A stretch of DNA of 64,000 nucleotides. Origin: Spirillospora albida. Its GTDB lineage: Bacteria > Actinomycetota > Actinomycetes > Streptosporangiales > Streptosporangiaceae. Positions within the stretch are counted from its first letter, which is position 1; each line of letters opens with the position of its first letter. Below the pieces are notes generated by a model. It searched no databases. It saw only the letters and a program-made list of their open reading frames with translations, and had not been told where the DNA came from. The position numbers and the translations under genes are program-made. Positions 1 to 9,176 of this stretch are shown here, piece by piece. The stretch is taken from NCBI RefSeq assembly GCF_000718255.1, contig NZ_JOFJ01000002.1, positions 186,001-250,000 of the forward strand. The letters are read 5' to 3'.

Positions 1-3000
1 CGGGTTCGACGCGCAGTTCTTCGGCATCACGCCGCGCGAGGCCGCCGTGATGGACCCGCAGCAGCGCCTCGTCCTCGAAGTGGCCTGGGAGGCGTTCGAG
101 CACGCCGGCCTCGGCCCGGCGTCGCTGCGCGGCAGCCGCACCGGCGTGTTCGTCGGCGTCTCCGCGCCCGAGTACGCCGCGTTCACCGCGTCCGACCTCG
201 TCTCGCTGGAGCCGTTCACGGCGACCGGCGCGGCGCTCAGCATCATCGCCAACCGCCTGTCGTACCTGCTGGACCTGCGCGGCCCGAGCATGATCGTCGA
301 CACCGCGTGCTCGTCGTCGCTGGTGTCCACGCACCTCGCGGTGCGGGCGCTGCGCAACGGCGAGGCGGACGTGGCGCTCGCCGGCGGCGTGAACCTGCTG
401 CTGTCGCCGACCGTCACGATGACGTTCGACCTGGCGGGCGGCACCGCGTCCGACGGGCACTGCAAGGCGTTCGACGCGTCCGCCGACGGGATGGTCCGGG
501 CGGAGGGCTGCGGCGCGGTCGTGCTGAAGCGGCTGTCGGACGCGCAGCGCGACGGCGACCGGATCCTCGCCGTCGTGCGGGGCTCCGGCGTGAACTCCGA
601 CGGCCGCTCCAACGGCCTCGTCGCGCCGAACTCCGACGCGCAGCGCGCCCTGCTCCGAGACGTGTACGCGGCCGCCGGGATCGACACCCGCGAGGTCGAC
701 TACGTCGAGGCGCACGGGACGGGCACGTTCCTCGGCGACCCGATCGAGGCGAAGGCCATGGGCGACGTCCTCGGCGCGGGCCGCGACGCCGACGAGCCGC
801 TGCTCATCGGCTCCGCGAAGTCGAACCTCGGCCACATGGAGTCGGCGGCGGGCATCGCCGGTCTGATCAAGGCCGTGCTGGCGCTGCACCACCGCGTCAT
901 CCCGCCGAGCGCGCACTACAAGGAGCCGAACCCGCACATCCCGTTCGACGACCTGCGCCTCGCGGTCGCCGCCGAGGAGACCCCCTGGCCCGACCGCGGC
1001 CACCCGCCGCGCGCCGGCGTTTCCGGGTTCGGGTTCGGCGGGACGAACGCGCACGTCGTCCTTGAGGCGGCCCCCCCGCAGGAGACGGAGTCGCAGCCGG
1101 CCGTCGTCCGGACGTTCCCGCTGTCGGACACCGGCGAGGACCGCGTCCGCGACCACGCCGCCCTGCTGGCGGAGTGGCTGCCCGCGCGCGACGACGTGCC
1201 GCTCGCCGATCTCGCCCTCACCCTGCACCGGCGGGGCGGCCGCGGCCGCTCCCGCGCCGCCGTCGCCGCCCGTGACCGCGACGGCCTGATCGAGGGCCTG
1301 AACGCGCTCGCCGAAGGCCGCCCGCACCCGGGCGTCGTGACCGGCTCCGCGCTCGGCGTCCCCGGACGCCCCGTCTGGGTGTTCTCCGGGTACGGCGCGC
1401 AGCGTCCGGGCATGGCGCAGCGCCTCCTGGAGGAGGAGCCCGCGTTCGCGGAGGCGATCGACGACCTCGACGGCCTGTTCGCCGAGGAGGGCGGCCCCGA
1501 CCTGTGGGCGCTCCTCGAAGAGGGCCGCAAGCCGGACGGCCCGGCCGAGGCGATGCCGGTGCTGTTCGCCATCCAGATCGGCCTCGCCCGCATGTGGAAG
1601 GCGTACGGCGTCACGCCCGGCGCGGTCATCGGCCACTCGATGGGCGAGGTCGCCGCGGCCGTCGTCGCCGGGGCGCTCAGCACCGCCGACGGCGTCAAGG
1701 TCATCTGCCGCCGGTCCCGGCTGCTCACCCGGCTCGTCGGCGGCGGCGCGATGGCCGTGCTCGGCGCGTCCGCGCTGGAGGTCGCCCGGCTCGCCGAGGG
1801 CCTGCCGAAGGTGTACGCGGCCGTCCACTCGTCGCCGAAGCAGACCGTCGTGACCGGCGACGCCGACCAGGTCGCCGAGATCGTGAAGCGCGCCGAGGCG
1901 GAGGGCCGCCTCGCCCGCCTCGTGCAGGCCGAGGGCGCGGGCCACTCCCCGCAGGTCGACCCGCTGCTGGACGACCTGCGCGAGGCGCTGGCCGGGGTCG
2001 GCGCCGACCCCGGCGTCCCGCTGTCCTGCGACACCCGGCTCTACACGACCGCGCTCGACGACCCGCGGGCGACGCCGGCCCGGTACGACGCCGACTACTG
2101 GGCCGCGAACCTGCGCAACCCGGTCCGGCTCACCGACACGATCGCCGCCGCCGCCGAGGACGGCTACCGGACGTTCGTCGAGATCAACGCGCATCCGATC
2201 CTCGCGCACGCCGTCGGGGAGACCCTGGACGGCACCGGCGCCATCGTCACGCACACCCTCAAGCGGGCGCCCAAGGGCCAGGAGACCGACGACACGCTGA
2301 CGTTCCACGCGCAGCTCGCGACGCTCGCCGCCTACGGCCACACGATCGCCGCGCCGGCGGGCGGCGCCGTCGCCGACGTCCCGCCGTCGCCGTGGCGGCA
2401 CGAGCACCACTGGGTCGACCTGTCGTCCCGGACGTCGGCCGGCAAGGACGAGCACCCGCTCCTCGGCGCGCACGTCGAGCTGCCCGGCGAGGACCGGCAC
2501 GCCTGGCGCGCCGACGTCGGCCTCGCCGCCCAGCCGTGGCTCGCCGGGACCGCCGTGCACGGCCTGCCCGCGCTGCCCGTCGCCGCGTTCGCCGAGATGG
2601 CGCTCGCGGCCGGGGCCACCGCGCTCGGCACCGACGCCGTCCGCGTCAACAGCCTGTGGATGGAGCGCCCGCTCGCGCTCGCCGGCCACACCACCGTCAC
2701 GACGACGTACAGCGAGTCGGAGCAGCGCGTCGAGATCCACGTGCTGACCCCCGCCGGCACCTGGACGCGGCTCGCCAGCGCCGACGTCGGCGCCGACCTG
2801 CGCGGCCCGGCCGACTCCGAGCCCGCCGCCGCGACGGAGGTCGCGGGCGCCGAGCGCGGGTCGCGCCACTACCGGCTGCACCCCGAGGTGTTCGACCGCT
2901 GCCTGGCGGTGCTGTCCGGCGAGGCCGCCGCCGAAGACGGCGGTGTCTGGCTGGCCGAGTCGATCGGCAGCCTCCGCGTGTACGGCCCGACGCATCGCGG

Positions 3001-5896
3001 CGGCCATGTCAGCGCCCGGGTCGTCCGCGACGACGAGGGCGTGACCGGGTCGGTGCGGCTGCTGGGCTCCGACGGCGAGGTCCTCGCCGAGGCGACCGGC
3101 ATCGCCCTGCGGCGGGTGGAGCGCCACGACGTGCCCGTCCCCGTCGCCGGCAAGCTGATCGAACTCGTCTGGGACGAGACGGACGCGCCCGAGGCCACGG
3201 CCGGCGACGGCACCTGGCTGATCCTCTCCGACGAGGACGACGCGACCGGCGCGTTCGCCGCCGCCACCGCCGAGGGCCTGGAGCGGGCGGGACGCCGCGT
3301 CATCCGGCACCGCCTCACCGGCCGCCCGCCCGGCGACCACCCGGAGATGGACCGGCCCGTCGCCGGGGTCGTCCTCATTCCCTCGCCCGCCCACGCCGAC
3401 GAAGACCTCGTCCTGACCGTCGCGGGCGTGAGCCGCTCCCTCCCGGACGGCCCCCGCCTCTACGTCGCGACCCGCGGCGCCGTCCCCGTCCTGGACGGGG
3501 AGGCCGGCGACCCGCGGCACGCGCACATCGCCGCGATCACCCGCGTGCTCGCGTTCGAGCGGACCGTGCAGCGCGCGACGCTCGTCGACGGCGACACGGC
3601 CGACGGCCTGGTCGCGGAGCTGCTCGCCGACGACGACGCCCGCGAGGTCGCCTGGCGCGGCGGGGTGCGCCGCGTGGCGCGGCTCGCGCAGGCGGAACTC
3701 CCCGAACCGGCCGGCAGGCCGGAGCGGATCGTCCGCCGCGGCGGCGCCTACGTCATCACCGGCGGATACGGCGGCATCGGCCTCGTCACCGCCCGGCTGC
3801 TGGCCGAGCGCGGCGCCGGACGCATCGTCCTGTCCGGCCGCTCCGGCCCGGACGCCGACGCGGAGAAGGTCATCGCCCGCCTCCGCGAGGACGGCGTGGA
3901 CGTCGGCGTCGTCCTCGGCGACATCGCCGGGCCCGGCACCGCCGAGCGGCTGATCCGCGTCGCGCAGGAGGGCGGCGTCCGGCTGTGCGGCATCGTGCAC
4001 GGCGCCGGCGCCATCGACGACCGCCTCATCACCGACCTCGGCCCCGACGATCTCCACAGGGTGTGGACGGCGAAGGTCGAGGGCGCCCGGCGGCTCAGCG
4101 AGGCCGCCTGGGACCTCGACCTCGACTGGTTCGTCATGCACTCGTCCGCGGCCGCGCTGCTCGGCTCGCCCGGCCAGGGCGCCTATGCCGCCGCGAACGC
4201 CGCGATCGACGCGCTCATGGCGTACCGCCGGGCGCACGGCAGGCCCGGCACCACGGTCAACTGGGGCACCTGGTCGCAGGTCGGCGGCGCGGTCGACACG
4301 TCCGTCACCGTCATCGACCCGATCAGCCCGGCCGAGGGCGCCGAGGCCCTGGAGGCGGTGCTGGCGCTCGGCGTGCCCGCCGCCGGCGTCGTCCGGTTCG
4401 ACCCCGTCACGGCCGTCGGGCTGTTCCCCGAGATCCGCAGGATGCCGTACTTCGCGGCGCTCACCGCCGCCGCGGACGAGCGCGGCGGCGCCGACACCGG
4501 CGACTGGCCCGGCGTCGAGGCCCTCAAGGGCGTCGATCCCGCCACCGCCCGCGCCATGATCGCCGCGCAGGTGCGGTACCGGATCGCGTCCGTCCTCGGC
4601 TTCGACCCCGAGCGCCTCGATCCGGCCGTCCCGCTCACCGACCTCGGCCTCGACTCCCTCGTCGCCGTCCGCATCAAGAGCGGCGTCGAGCACGACCTCG
4701 GGCTCACCGTGCCCGCGTCGGTGCTGCTGCAGGGCGCCAGCGTCAACGTGTTCGAGGAGTGGGCGTCGTCCGAGCTCGGCCTCGGCGACGCGCCCGCCCC
4801 CACGGCCGTGTCGAACGCCGAGTCCGGCTACGTGATGCCGCGCGACGCCGCCGAGCGGCTCGCCGTCCGGATGTTCGAGGACGTCCTCGGCCTCGACCGC
4901 GTCGGCGTCACCGCCGACTTCTACGCCGAGCTCGGGGGCCGGGAGGAGCAGGCCGACCGGGTCGTCGCCCTCGTCGCCGCCGAACTCGGCCACGAGGTCA
5001 CCCGCGGCGACCTGTTCGCGGTTCCGACGGCCGAGCACGTCGCCGAGTACATCCGGGCCGCCGACGAGGAGGCCGCGCGGCAGACCGTCCGGCCGCTGAA
5101 GCCCACCGGCGACCGCAGGCCGATCTTCATCGCGCACCCGGCCGGGGGCACCACCGCCTGCTACCGGCAGCTGATCGAACTGCTCGGCGCCGACCAGCCC
5201 GTGTACGGACTGGAACGGTTCGATGACGCACCGTCCGTCGAGGAGCGCGCCGCGCGCTACGTCCGGCACCTGGTCGAGGCGCAGCCCGAGGGCGCGTTCC
5301 GGCTCGGCGGCTGGTCGTTCGGGGGCGTCCTCGCCTACGAGACGGCCCGCCGGCTGACGGCGGCCGGACGCGAGGTCGAGTTCGTCGCGCTGTTCGACGC
5401 GGGCCTGCCGCTCGCCGTCGACGACGAGTCCGACACCCTCGCCCGCCGGTTCGCGGCGTTCGCCGACTACATCAACGAGACGTACGGCCTCGAGGTGTCC
5501 CTCACCTACGAGGAGCTCGCGGGACTGGACGAGGAGGCCCAGTTCGCGCTGGTGATGGAGCGGGCCGCGCCGCTGGTGGACTTCATCCCCCCGGCCGCCC
5601 TCACCCACCAGCTCACCTCCCACCAGGACACGCGGTCCCTGGAGGCCTACAAGCCCGGCACGTACGACGGGCACGTCATCCTGTACTACGCGCCCGAAGA
5701 GACGCCCTGGGCGGTCAAGGACGCGCGCTACGTGCTCGACGGGACCAACGGTTTCGGCGGGCTCTGCTCCGACCTGGAGATCGTGACGATCCCCGGAGTG
5801 CACCACCTCAACCTGCTGGACCCGCCCGGTGTCGAGGTACTCGCCGCGCACCTGGACGAGAGGCTCAGCGCCCGCGAGGCCACCCCGGCCCGCTGA
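1..5896 (+). CDS. Type I modular polyketide synthase, 5'-truncated by window (KS-AT-DH*-KR-ACP-ACP*-TE)
   Basis: The reading frame is already open at base 2, inside the KS domain, so the gene starts upstream of the window. KS has the Cys of DTACSSS (308-310) and the His of EAHGTGT (713-715). AT has GHSMG with Ser at 1637-1639 and a GAGH motif at 1934-1945, where malonyl ATs have HAFH and methylmalonyl ATs YASH. The DH-like domain has Thr (2549-2551) where the HxxxGxxxxP catalytic His belongs, and Ala (2906-2908) where DxxxQ/H is expected, so it is probably inactive. KR has GGYGGIG (from 3761) and Tyr 4184-4186; an IDD motif suggests B type. The ACP serine (LGLDSL) is at 4655-4657. A second carrier-like domain reads LGGREE, with Glu (4943-4945) replacing the serine. 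A thioesterase with GWSFGG (Ser 5315-5317) ends the protein. There is no ER domain. The product is unknown; release as acid or lactone is expected from the TE. Confidence 0.95.
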   Translation, partial: GFDAQFFGITPREAAVMDPQQRLVLEVAWEAFEHAGLGPASLRGSRTGVFVGVSAPEYAAFTASDLVSLEPFTATGAALSIIANRLSYLLDLRGPSMIVDTACSSSLVSTHLAVRALRNGEADVALAGGVNLLLSPTVTMTFDLAGGTASDGHCKAFDASADGMVRAEGCGAVVLKRLSDAQRDGDRILAVVRGSGVNSDGRSNGLVAPNSDAQRALLRDVYAAAGIDTREVDYVEAHGTGTFLGDPIEAKAMGDVLGAGRDADEPLLIGSAKSNLGHMESAAGIAGLIKAVLALHHRVIPPSAHYKEPNPHIPFDDLRLAVAAEETPWPDRGHPPRAGVSGFGFGGTNAHVVLEAAPPQETESQPAVVRTFPLSDTGEDRVRDHAALLAEWLPARDDVPLADLALTLHRRGGRGRSRAAVAARDRDGLIEGLNALAEGRPHPGVVTGSALGVPGRPVWVFSGYGAQRPGMAQRLLEEEPAFAEAIDDLDGLFAEEGGPDLWALLEEGRKPDGPAEAMPVLFAIQIGLARMWKAYGVTPGAVIGHSMGEVAAAVVAGALSTADGVKVICRRSRLLTRLVGGGAMAVLGASALEVARLAEGLPKVYAAVHSSPKQTVVTGDADQVAEIVKRAEAEGRLARLVQAEGAGHSPQVDPLLDDLREALAGVGADPGVPLSCDTRLYTTALDDPRATPARYDADYWAANLRNPVRLTDTIAAAAEDGYRTFVEINAHPILAHAVGETLDGTGAIVTHTLKRAPKGQETDDTLTFHAQLATLAAYGHTIAAPAGGAVADVPPSPWRHEHHWVDLSSRTSAGKDEHPLLGAHVELPGEDRHAWRADVGLAAQPWLAGTAVHGLPALPVAAFAEMALAAGATALGTDAVRVNSLWMERPLALAGHTTVTTTYSESEQRVEIHVLTPAGTWTRLASADVGADLRGPADSEPAAATEVAGAERGSRHYRLHPEVFDRCLAVLSGEAAAEDGGVWLAESIGSLRVYGPTHRGGHVSARVVRDDEGVTGSVRLLGSDGEVLAEATGIALRRVERHDVPVPVAGKLIELVWDETDAPEATAGDGTWLILSDEDDATGAFAAATAEGLERAGRRVIRHRLTGRPPGDHPEMDRPVAGVVLIPSPAHADEDLVLTVAGVSRSLPDGPRLYVATRGAVPVLDGEAGDPRHAHIAAITRVLAFERTVQRATLVDGDTADGLVAELLADDDAREVAWRGGVRRVARLAQAELPEPAGRPERIVRRGGAYVITGGYGGIGLVTARLLAERGAGRIVLSGRSGPDADAEKVIARLREDGVDVGVVLGDIAGPGTAERLIRVAQEGGVRLCGIVHGAGAIDDRLITDLGPDDLHRVWTAKVEGARRLSEAAWDLDLDWFVMHSSAAALLGSPGQGAYAAANAAIDALMAYRRAHGRPGTTVNWGTWSQVGGAVDTSVTVIDPISPAEGAEALEAVLALGVPAAGVVRFDPVTAVGLFPEIRRMPYFAALTAAADERGGADTGDWPGVEALKGVDPATARAMIAAQVRYRIASVLGFDPERLDPAVPLTDLGLDSLVAVRIKSGVEHDLGLTVPASVLLQGASVNVFEEWASSELGLGDAPAPTAVSNAESGYVMPRDAAERLAVRMFEDVLGLDRVGVTADFYAELGGREEQADRVVALVAAELGHEVTRGDLFAVPTAEHVAEYIRAADEEAARQTVRPLKPTGDRRPIFIAHPAGGTTACYRQLIELLGADQPVYGLERFDDAPSVEERAARYVRHLVEAQPEGAFRLGGWSFGGVLAYETARRLTAAGREVEFVALFDAGLPLAVDDESDTLARRFAAFADYINETYGLEVSLTYEELAGLDEEAQFALVMERAAPLVDFIPPAALTHQLTSHQDTRSLEAYKPGTYDGHVILYYAPEETPWAVKDARYVLDGTNGFGGLCSDLEIVTIPGVHHLNLLDPPGVEVLAAHLDERLSAREATPAR

Positions 5897-5933
5897 CGGT
5901 ACGACCCACCCCGTCGTCTCACGGAGGACATTC

Positions 5934-7268
5934 ATGGCCCAGTCCGGTTCGTCCCATGCCCTGCTCGACGCCGTCCGCAACGGCGCGAGCGGGCAGGAGC
6001 TGCAGGAGATCGACCTGCCGACCCGCTTCCGCGCGGCGTTCACCCGCAAGGACGAGGTCGGCATCTTCGACGGGCAGACCGACAAGGACGTCCGGCGCTC
6101 GATGCACGTCGGCGAGGTCGACATGCCCGAGCTCGCGCCCGACGAGTGCGTCGTCGCGGTGATGTCCGCCGCGATCAACTTCAACACCGTCTGGTCGGCG
6201 ATCTTCGAGCCGGTCCCGACGTTCGCGTTCCTGGAGAAGTTCGGCCGGCAGGGCTGGTACGGCGCCCGCCACGACCTGCCGTACCACATCCTCGGCTCCG
6301 ACGGCTCCGGCGTGATCGTCCGCACCGGCGCCGGCGTGAAGAGCTGGAAGGTCGGCGACAAGGTCGTCATCTCCCCGTCCTACGTCGACGAGGAGGACCA
6401 CGGCTCCTACGACGACGGCATGATGAGCGAGACCCAGCTCGCCTGGGGCTTCGAGACGAACTTCGGCTCCCTCGGCGAGTACTGCATCGTCAAGGCGAAC
6501 CAGCTCATCAAGAAGCCCGCGCACCTGTCCTGGGAGGAGGCGGGCGCCAACACCCTCTGCGCCGCCACCGCCTACCGGATGCTCGTCGGCACCCACGGCG
6601 CCCGCATGAAGCAGGGCGACGTCGTCCTCATCTGGGGCGCCACCGGCGGCCTCGGCTCCTACGCGACGCAGCTCGTCAAGAACGGCGGCGGCATCCCGGT
6701 CGGCGTCGTCTCCTCCGACGAGAAGGCGGAGATCGTCCGCGCGCAGGGCTGCGACCACGTCATCAACCGCAACGACCTCGAGCTCGGCGAGCAGGGACTG
6801 CGCCACCCGAAGGCCGGCCGGATGCTCGGCGAGGCGATCCGCCGCCTCGTCGGCGAGGACCCGGGCATCGTCTTCGAGTACCTCGGCCGGGAGACGTTCG
6901 GCGCGTCCGTCTACGTCGCCAAGCGCGGCGGCAAGATCGTCACCTGCGGCTCCTCGACGGGCTTCAAGCACGAGTACGACAACCGCTTCCTCTGGATGCG
7001 CCTGAAGAGCATCATCGGCTCGCACGGCTTCAACTACCACGAGGCCGTCGAGGTGAACCGGCTGTTCAGCCTCGGCATGATCCACCCGACGCTCTCCAAG
7101 GTCTTCCCGCTGGACGAGGCGGGCGAGGCGACCCGGGCCGTCCAGACGAACCAGCACATCGGCAAGGTCGCCGTCCTCTGCGGCGCCACCGGCGAAGGCC
7201 AGGGCATCGACGACCCGGCGATGCGCGAGCGCATCGGCGAGGAGAACTTCAACCTCTACCGCCGCTGA
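5934..7268 (+). CDS. ccr: Crotonyl-CoA carboxylase/reductase
   Basis: NADPH-dependent reductive carboxylation of crotonyl-CoA (or longer enoyl-CoAs) to ethylmalonyl-CoA-type extender units. The protein is 444 aa, the normal family length, in the MDR/zinc-less alcohol dehydrogenase fold with a nucleotide-binding GATGGLG motif. Residues known to hold CO2 in the family are recognisable: Asn in AAINFNTVW, Phe-Glu in AWGFETNFGS and His in GSHGFNYHE. The ATG at 5934 is chosen because ACGGAGGAC lies just upstream; the frame is open further upstream but overlaps the PKS end. It starts 37 bp after the PKS stop, so the two are probably one transcript. The neighbourhood argues for extender supply to the PKS rather than a primary-metabolic ethylmalonyl-CoA pathway, though the latter is not excluded. 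Confidence 0.95.
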   Translation: MAQSGSSHALLDAVRNGASGQELQEIDLPTRFRAAFTRKDEVGIFDGQTDKDVRRSMHVGEVDMPELAPDECVVAVMSAAINFNTVWSAIFEPVPTFAFLEKFGRQGWYGARHDLPYHILGSDGSGVIVRTGAGVKSWKVGDKVVISPSYVDEEDHGSYDDGMMSETQLAWGFETNFGSLGEYCIVKANQLIKKPAHLSWEEAGANTLCAATAYRMLVGTHGARMKQGDVVLIWGATGGLGSYATQLVKNGGGIPVGVVSSDEKAEIVRAQGCDHVINRNDLELGEQGLRHPKAGRMLGEAIRRLVGEDPGIVFEYLGRETFGASVYVAKRGGKIVTCGSSTGFKHEYDNRFLWMRLKSIIGSHGFNYHEAVEVNRLFSLGMIHPTLSKVFPLDEAGEATRAVQTNQHIGKVAVLCGATGEGQGIDDPAMRERIGEENFNLYRR

Positions 7269-7277
7269 CCACCCCGC

Positions 7278-7315
7278 GACGAGGGACGGCCCCCACGGGG
7301 ACCGTCCCTCGTCGT
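7278..7315 (+). terminator. Intrinsic terminator after ccr
   Basis: A perfect 13-bp stem (arms 7278-7290 and 7303-7315), with a C-run/G-run loop that can extend pairing, lies 10 bp after the ccr stop. No strong T-run follows, which is usual for this GC content. Confidence 0.8.
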
Positions 7316-7329
7316 ACATCCGGGCACGC

Positions 7330-7437
7330 TCACAGGTTCTGGGCCGAGAAGGGGTCGTGCTCGGCCAGCAGCCTGTCGAGGCGCGCCTGGTCGACCCGGC
7401 CACTGATCGCCTGGTTCTCCTGGTTGTCGCGCAAGGG
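7330..7437 (-). pseudogene. Possible C-terminal gene remnant
   Basis: On the minus strand a frame ending in TGA at 7332-7330 encodes a C-terminus-like stretch (including GRVDQARLDRLLAEHDPF, with charged, helical composition) unlike the Arg/Pro/Gly-rich noise of shadow frames here. No plausible start or further domain is found upstream, and the sequence becomes low-complexity beyond about 7440. It may be the tail of a deleted gene. I do not recognise the family. Confidence 0.3.
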
Positions 7438-7490
7438 CCTTCGTCCCGGACCTCGAACGGGCCTCGGCTGGACGTCGCGGGACGCGTGAA

Positions 7491-7523
7491 CGCCCGCGGC
7501 CCGTCGGGGACGGGCCGCGGGCG
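7491..7523 (-). terminator. Terminator of the sortase operon
   Basis: A perfect 15-bp GC-rich stem (7491-7505 with 7509-7523) and 3-nt GGG loop sits 10 bp beyond the sortase stop codon. Confidence 0.8.
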
Positions 7524-7533
7524 TTCGCGTCGG

Positions 7534-8169
7534 TCAGGTGCCGAGCAGGCGGGCGTAGACGATCACGTTGTCCTTGTAGTGGCCGGACGCGGGGTCGAAG
7601 GCCCCGCCGCAGGTCACCAGGCGGAGGGACGCGTGGTCGAGGGCCGCGCCGAAGACCTGCCCGTGCGGGAAGGCGTTCTTGGCGACGCGCTGCGAGCGTT
7701 CCACCGCGAACGTGGCGGTGGTGCCGTCCTGGCGCTTCACCTGGATCCTGTCGCCGGGCTTCAGCTCCTTCAGCCGGGCGAAGACCGCCGGCCTGCCCCT
7801 GGCGTCGACGTGGCCGAGGAGGACGGACGGGCCGACCTCGCCCGGAGTGACGCCCTCCTTGTACCAGCCGGTGAGGTTCGGCCTGCTGAGCGGCGGCTCC
7901 TCGACGCGTCCGTCCGGCCGCAGCCCGATCGCGCCGACCGGCGCGGACACGCCGATCCTCGGGATGGCGATCTTCGTTGGCACGGAGTGGTTCAGCGGAG
8001 CCCGCTGCGCCGGGGGCGCGGCGGGCTCCGGGGCGGTGGCCGAGGGGCTCGGAGTGCCCGAGGACGCGGGCGTCTCGCCGCCGCAGCCGCCGAACACGAG
8101 TCCGGTGAGCAGCGCACCGGTCACCGCACCGAAGGCGCGGCGACCGGTGGAGGTGGAAGGTCCGGTCAA
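7534..8169 (-). CDS. Class F sortase
   Basis: Cysteine transpeptidase predicted to act at the outer face of the membrane. The 211-aa protein has an N-terminal hydrophobic segment (about residues 13-29), a Pro/Ala/Ser-rich linker to about 57, then the sortase barrel with catalytic His120 (LLGHVD), Cys187 (RLVTCGG) and Arg207 (VIVYARL). TCGG followed by FDP is typical of the actinobacterial class F (class E-like) group. The start is inferred as TTG at 8169, one base after the TAA of the upstream gene (TAAATTG), implying translational coupling; a GTG about 15 codons later is an alternative. Upstream is a secreted protein with an LPAAG tail, an obvious candidate substrate. Confidence 0.85.
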   Translation of the reverse strand: MTGPSTSTGRRAFGAVTGALLTGLVFGGCGGETPASSGTPSPSATAPEPAAPPAQRAPLNHSVPTKIAIPRIGVSAPVGAIGLRPDGRVEEPPLSRPNLTGWYKEGVTPGEVGPSVLLGHVDARGRPAVFARLKELKPGDRIQVKRQDGTTATFAVERSQRVAKNAFPHGQVFGAALDHASLRLVTCGGAFDPASGHYKDNVIVYARLLGT

Positions 8170-8170
8170 T

Positions 8171-8884
8171 TTACGACCGCTTCCCCGCCGTCTTACGGCG
8201 CAGCGCGAACGCGCCGAACCCCGCGAGCAGGAGCGCGCCGCCACCGGCCGCCGGCAGCAGCGCGGACGAGCCGTCCCGCTGCCCGTAGACGCTGCCGTCA
8301 CCGGTGTTGATCGGGCCGGTGGGGATCTTCGGCGTCCGGGGCTTCAGACCGTTGTCGCCCTTCTCAGGGCTGGTGCTGAGCTTCACGGAGCCGTACCCCT
8401 TGCAGACCACCGTGGCGGTCGTCGGGTCGGGCAGCTTGCTGCGGAACGTACCGGTGGCCCGCCAGCGGTTCTCGGCGATCTTCGCCACCGGCAGCGGGTT
8501 GCGGGTGTAGCCGTTGCTCGTGATGCTCACCGAGCTCGGGCACGTGATCGTGAAGGTGGTCGAGCCTCCGGGGACGACGCGGTTGGTCGACAGCCGCACC
8601 TTGTCGGTGCCGAACTTGAACTGCGGCGCGGTCGGCGTCGGCGTCGGGGTGGGTGTCTCGGTCGGCGTGTCGCCGGGAGCGACCTTCCGCCAGCGCGGCT
8701 GCTCCTCCCCGGCCTTCAGGGTGCACCTCATGAGGACGCCGTCCACGGTCTTGCCGGTCTCGCCGATGTTCTTCTTGCCGCAGAAGGCTCCGGGGGTCAC
8801 CGGGTCGGCGAGTGCGGGAGCCGCCATCCCGAGCACCATGGCTCCCGCCGCGAATCCCGTCGCGGCCAGCCGGGTTGCACGCAT
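8171..8884 (-). CDS. Secreted protein with LPAAG sorting-like C-terminus; putative sortase substrate
   Basis: 237 aa. The N-terminal signal peptide is clear (MRATRLAATG... ending PALA-DP). The mature part has several Cys residues, a Thr/Pro repeat linker (TPTETPTPTPTP) and a possible Ig-like domain. The C-terminus is a textbook sorting signal in layout: LPAAG at residues 210-214, a hydrophobic stretch, then RRKTAGKR. LPAAG differs from LPxTG. The ATG at 8884 follows AGGAGAAAGG. The downstream sortase begins one base after this stop, so the pair is co-translated. The function of the exported domain is not recognised. Confidence 0.8.
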   Translation of the reverse strand: MRATRLAATGFAAGAMVLGMAAPALADPVTPGAFCGKKNIGETGKTVDGVLMRCTLKAGEEQPRWRKVAPGDTPTETPTPTPTPTAPQFKFGTDKVRLSTNRVVPGGSTTFTITCPSSVSITSNGYTRNPLPVAKIAENRWRATGTFRSKLPDPTTATVVCKGYGSVKLSTSPEKGDNGLKPRTPKIPTGPINTGDGSVYGQRDGSSALLPAAGGGALLLAGFGAFALRRKTAGKRS

Positions 8885-8913
8885 GCCTTTCTCCTCTGAT
8901 CGGGGGCTCTCCG

Positions 8914-8935
8914 TCTCGCCGGCCGGCCGGCGAGA
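8914..8935. promoter_or_regulatory. Perfect 22-bp palindrome in the leader of the sortase-substrate gene
   Basis: Arms TCTCGCCGGCC (8914-8924) and its exact complement (8925-8935) lie 30 bp upstream of the ATG at 8884. It could be an operator or an mRNA hairpin; the sequence does not decide. Confidence 0.4.
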
Positions 8936-9066
8936 AGCGCACGGGGCGATGGCGGGGGACATGCCGTGCGCGCGGTGGCCGGGCCGGTGGGACGGAAGAG
9001 AATGCTGAGCTCGCAGCCTAATGACAGCCGGCGACAGATATCGGAGAAAGTGGGAACAAATAATGG

Positions 9067-9086
9067 AATGACCGGCCCCGGTCATT
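9067..9086 (-). terminator. Candidate terminator of qcrB
   Basis: AATGACCGG and its complement (arms 9067-9075 and 9078-9086) form a tight hairpin about 90 bp beyond the qcrB stop. It also lies in the promoter region of the sortase-substrate gene, so an operator role is possible. Confidence 0.4.
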
Positions 9087-9176
9087 TCCGCTATTCCGGT
9101 AAACCCGAATTGATGATCAGGAGTCCATGACAGGGGAAGAAAGATCGTCCGGCGCGTGAACCGGCGGGAAATGGCC

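Noticed and set aside
1504..5226. A 1240-aa frame inside the PKS gene
   Set aside because: Arg/Pro/Gly/Ala-only composition; a shadow frame of the GC-rich PKS.
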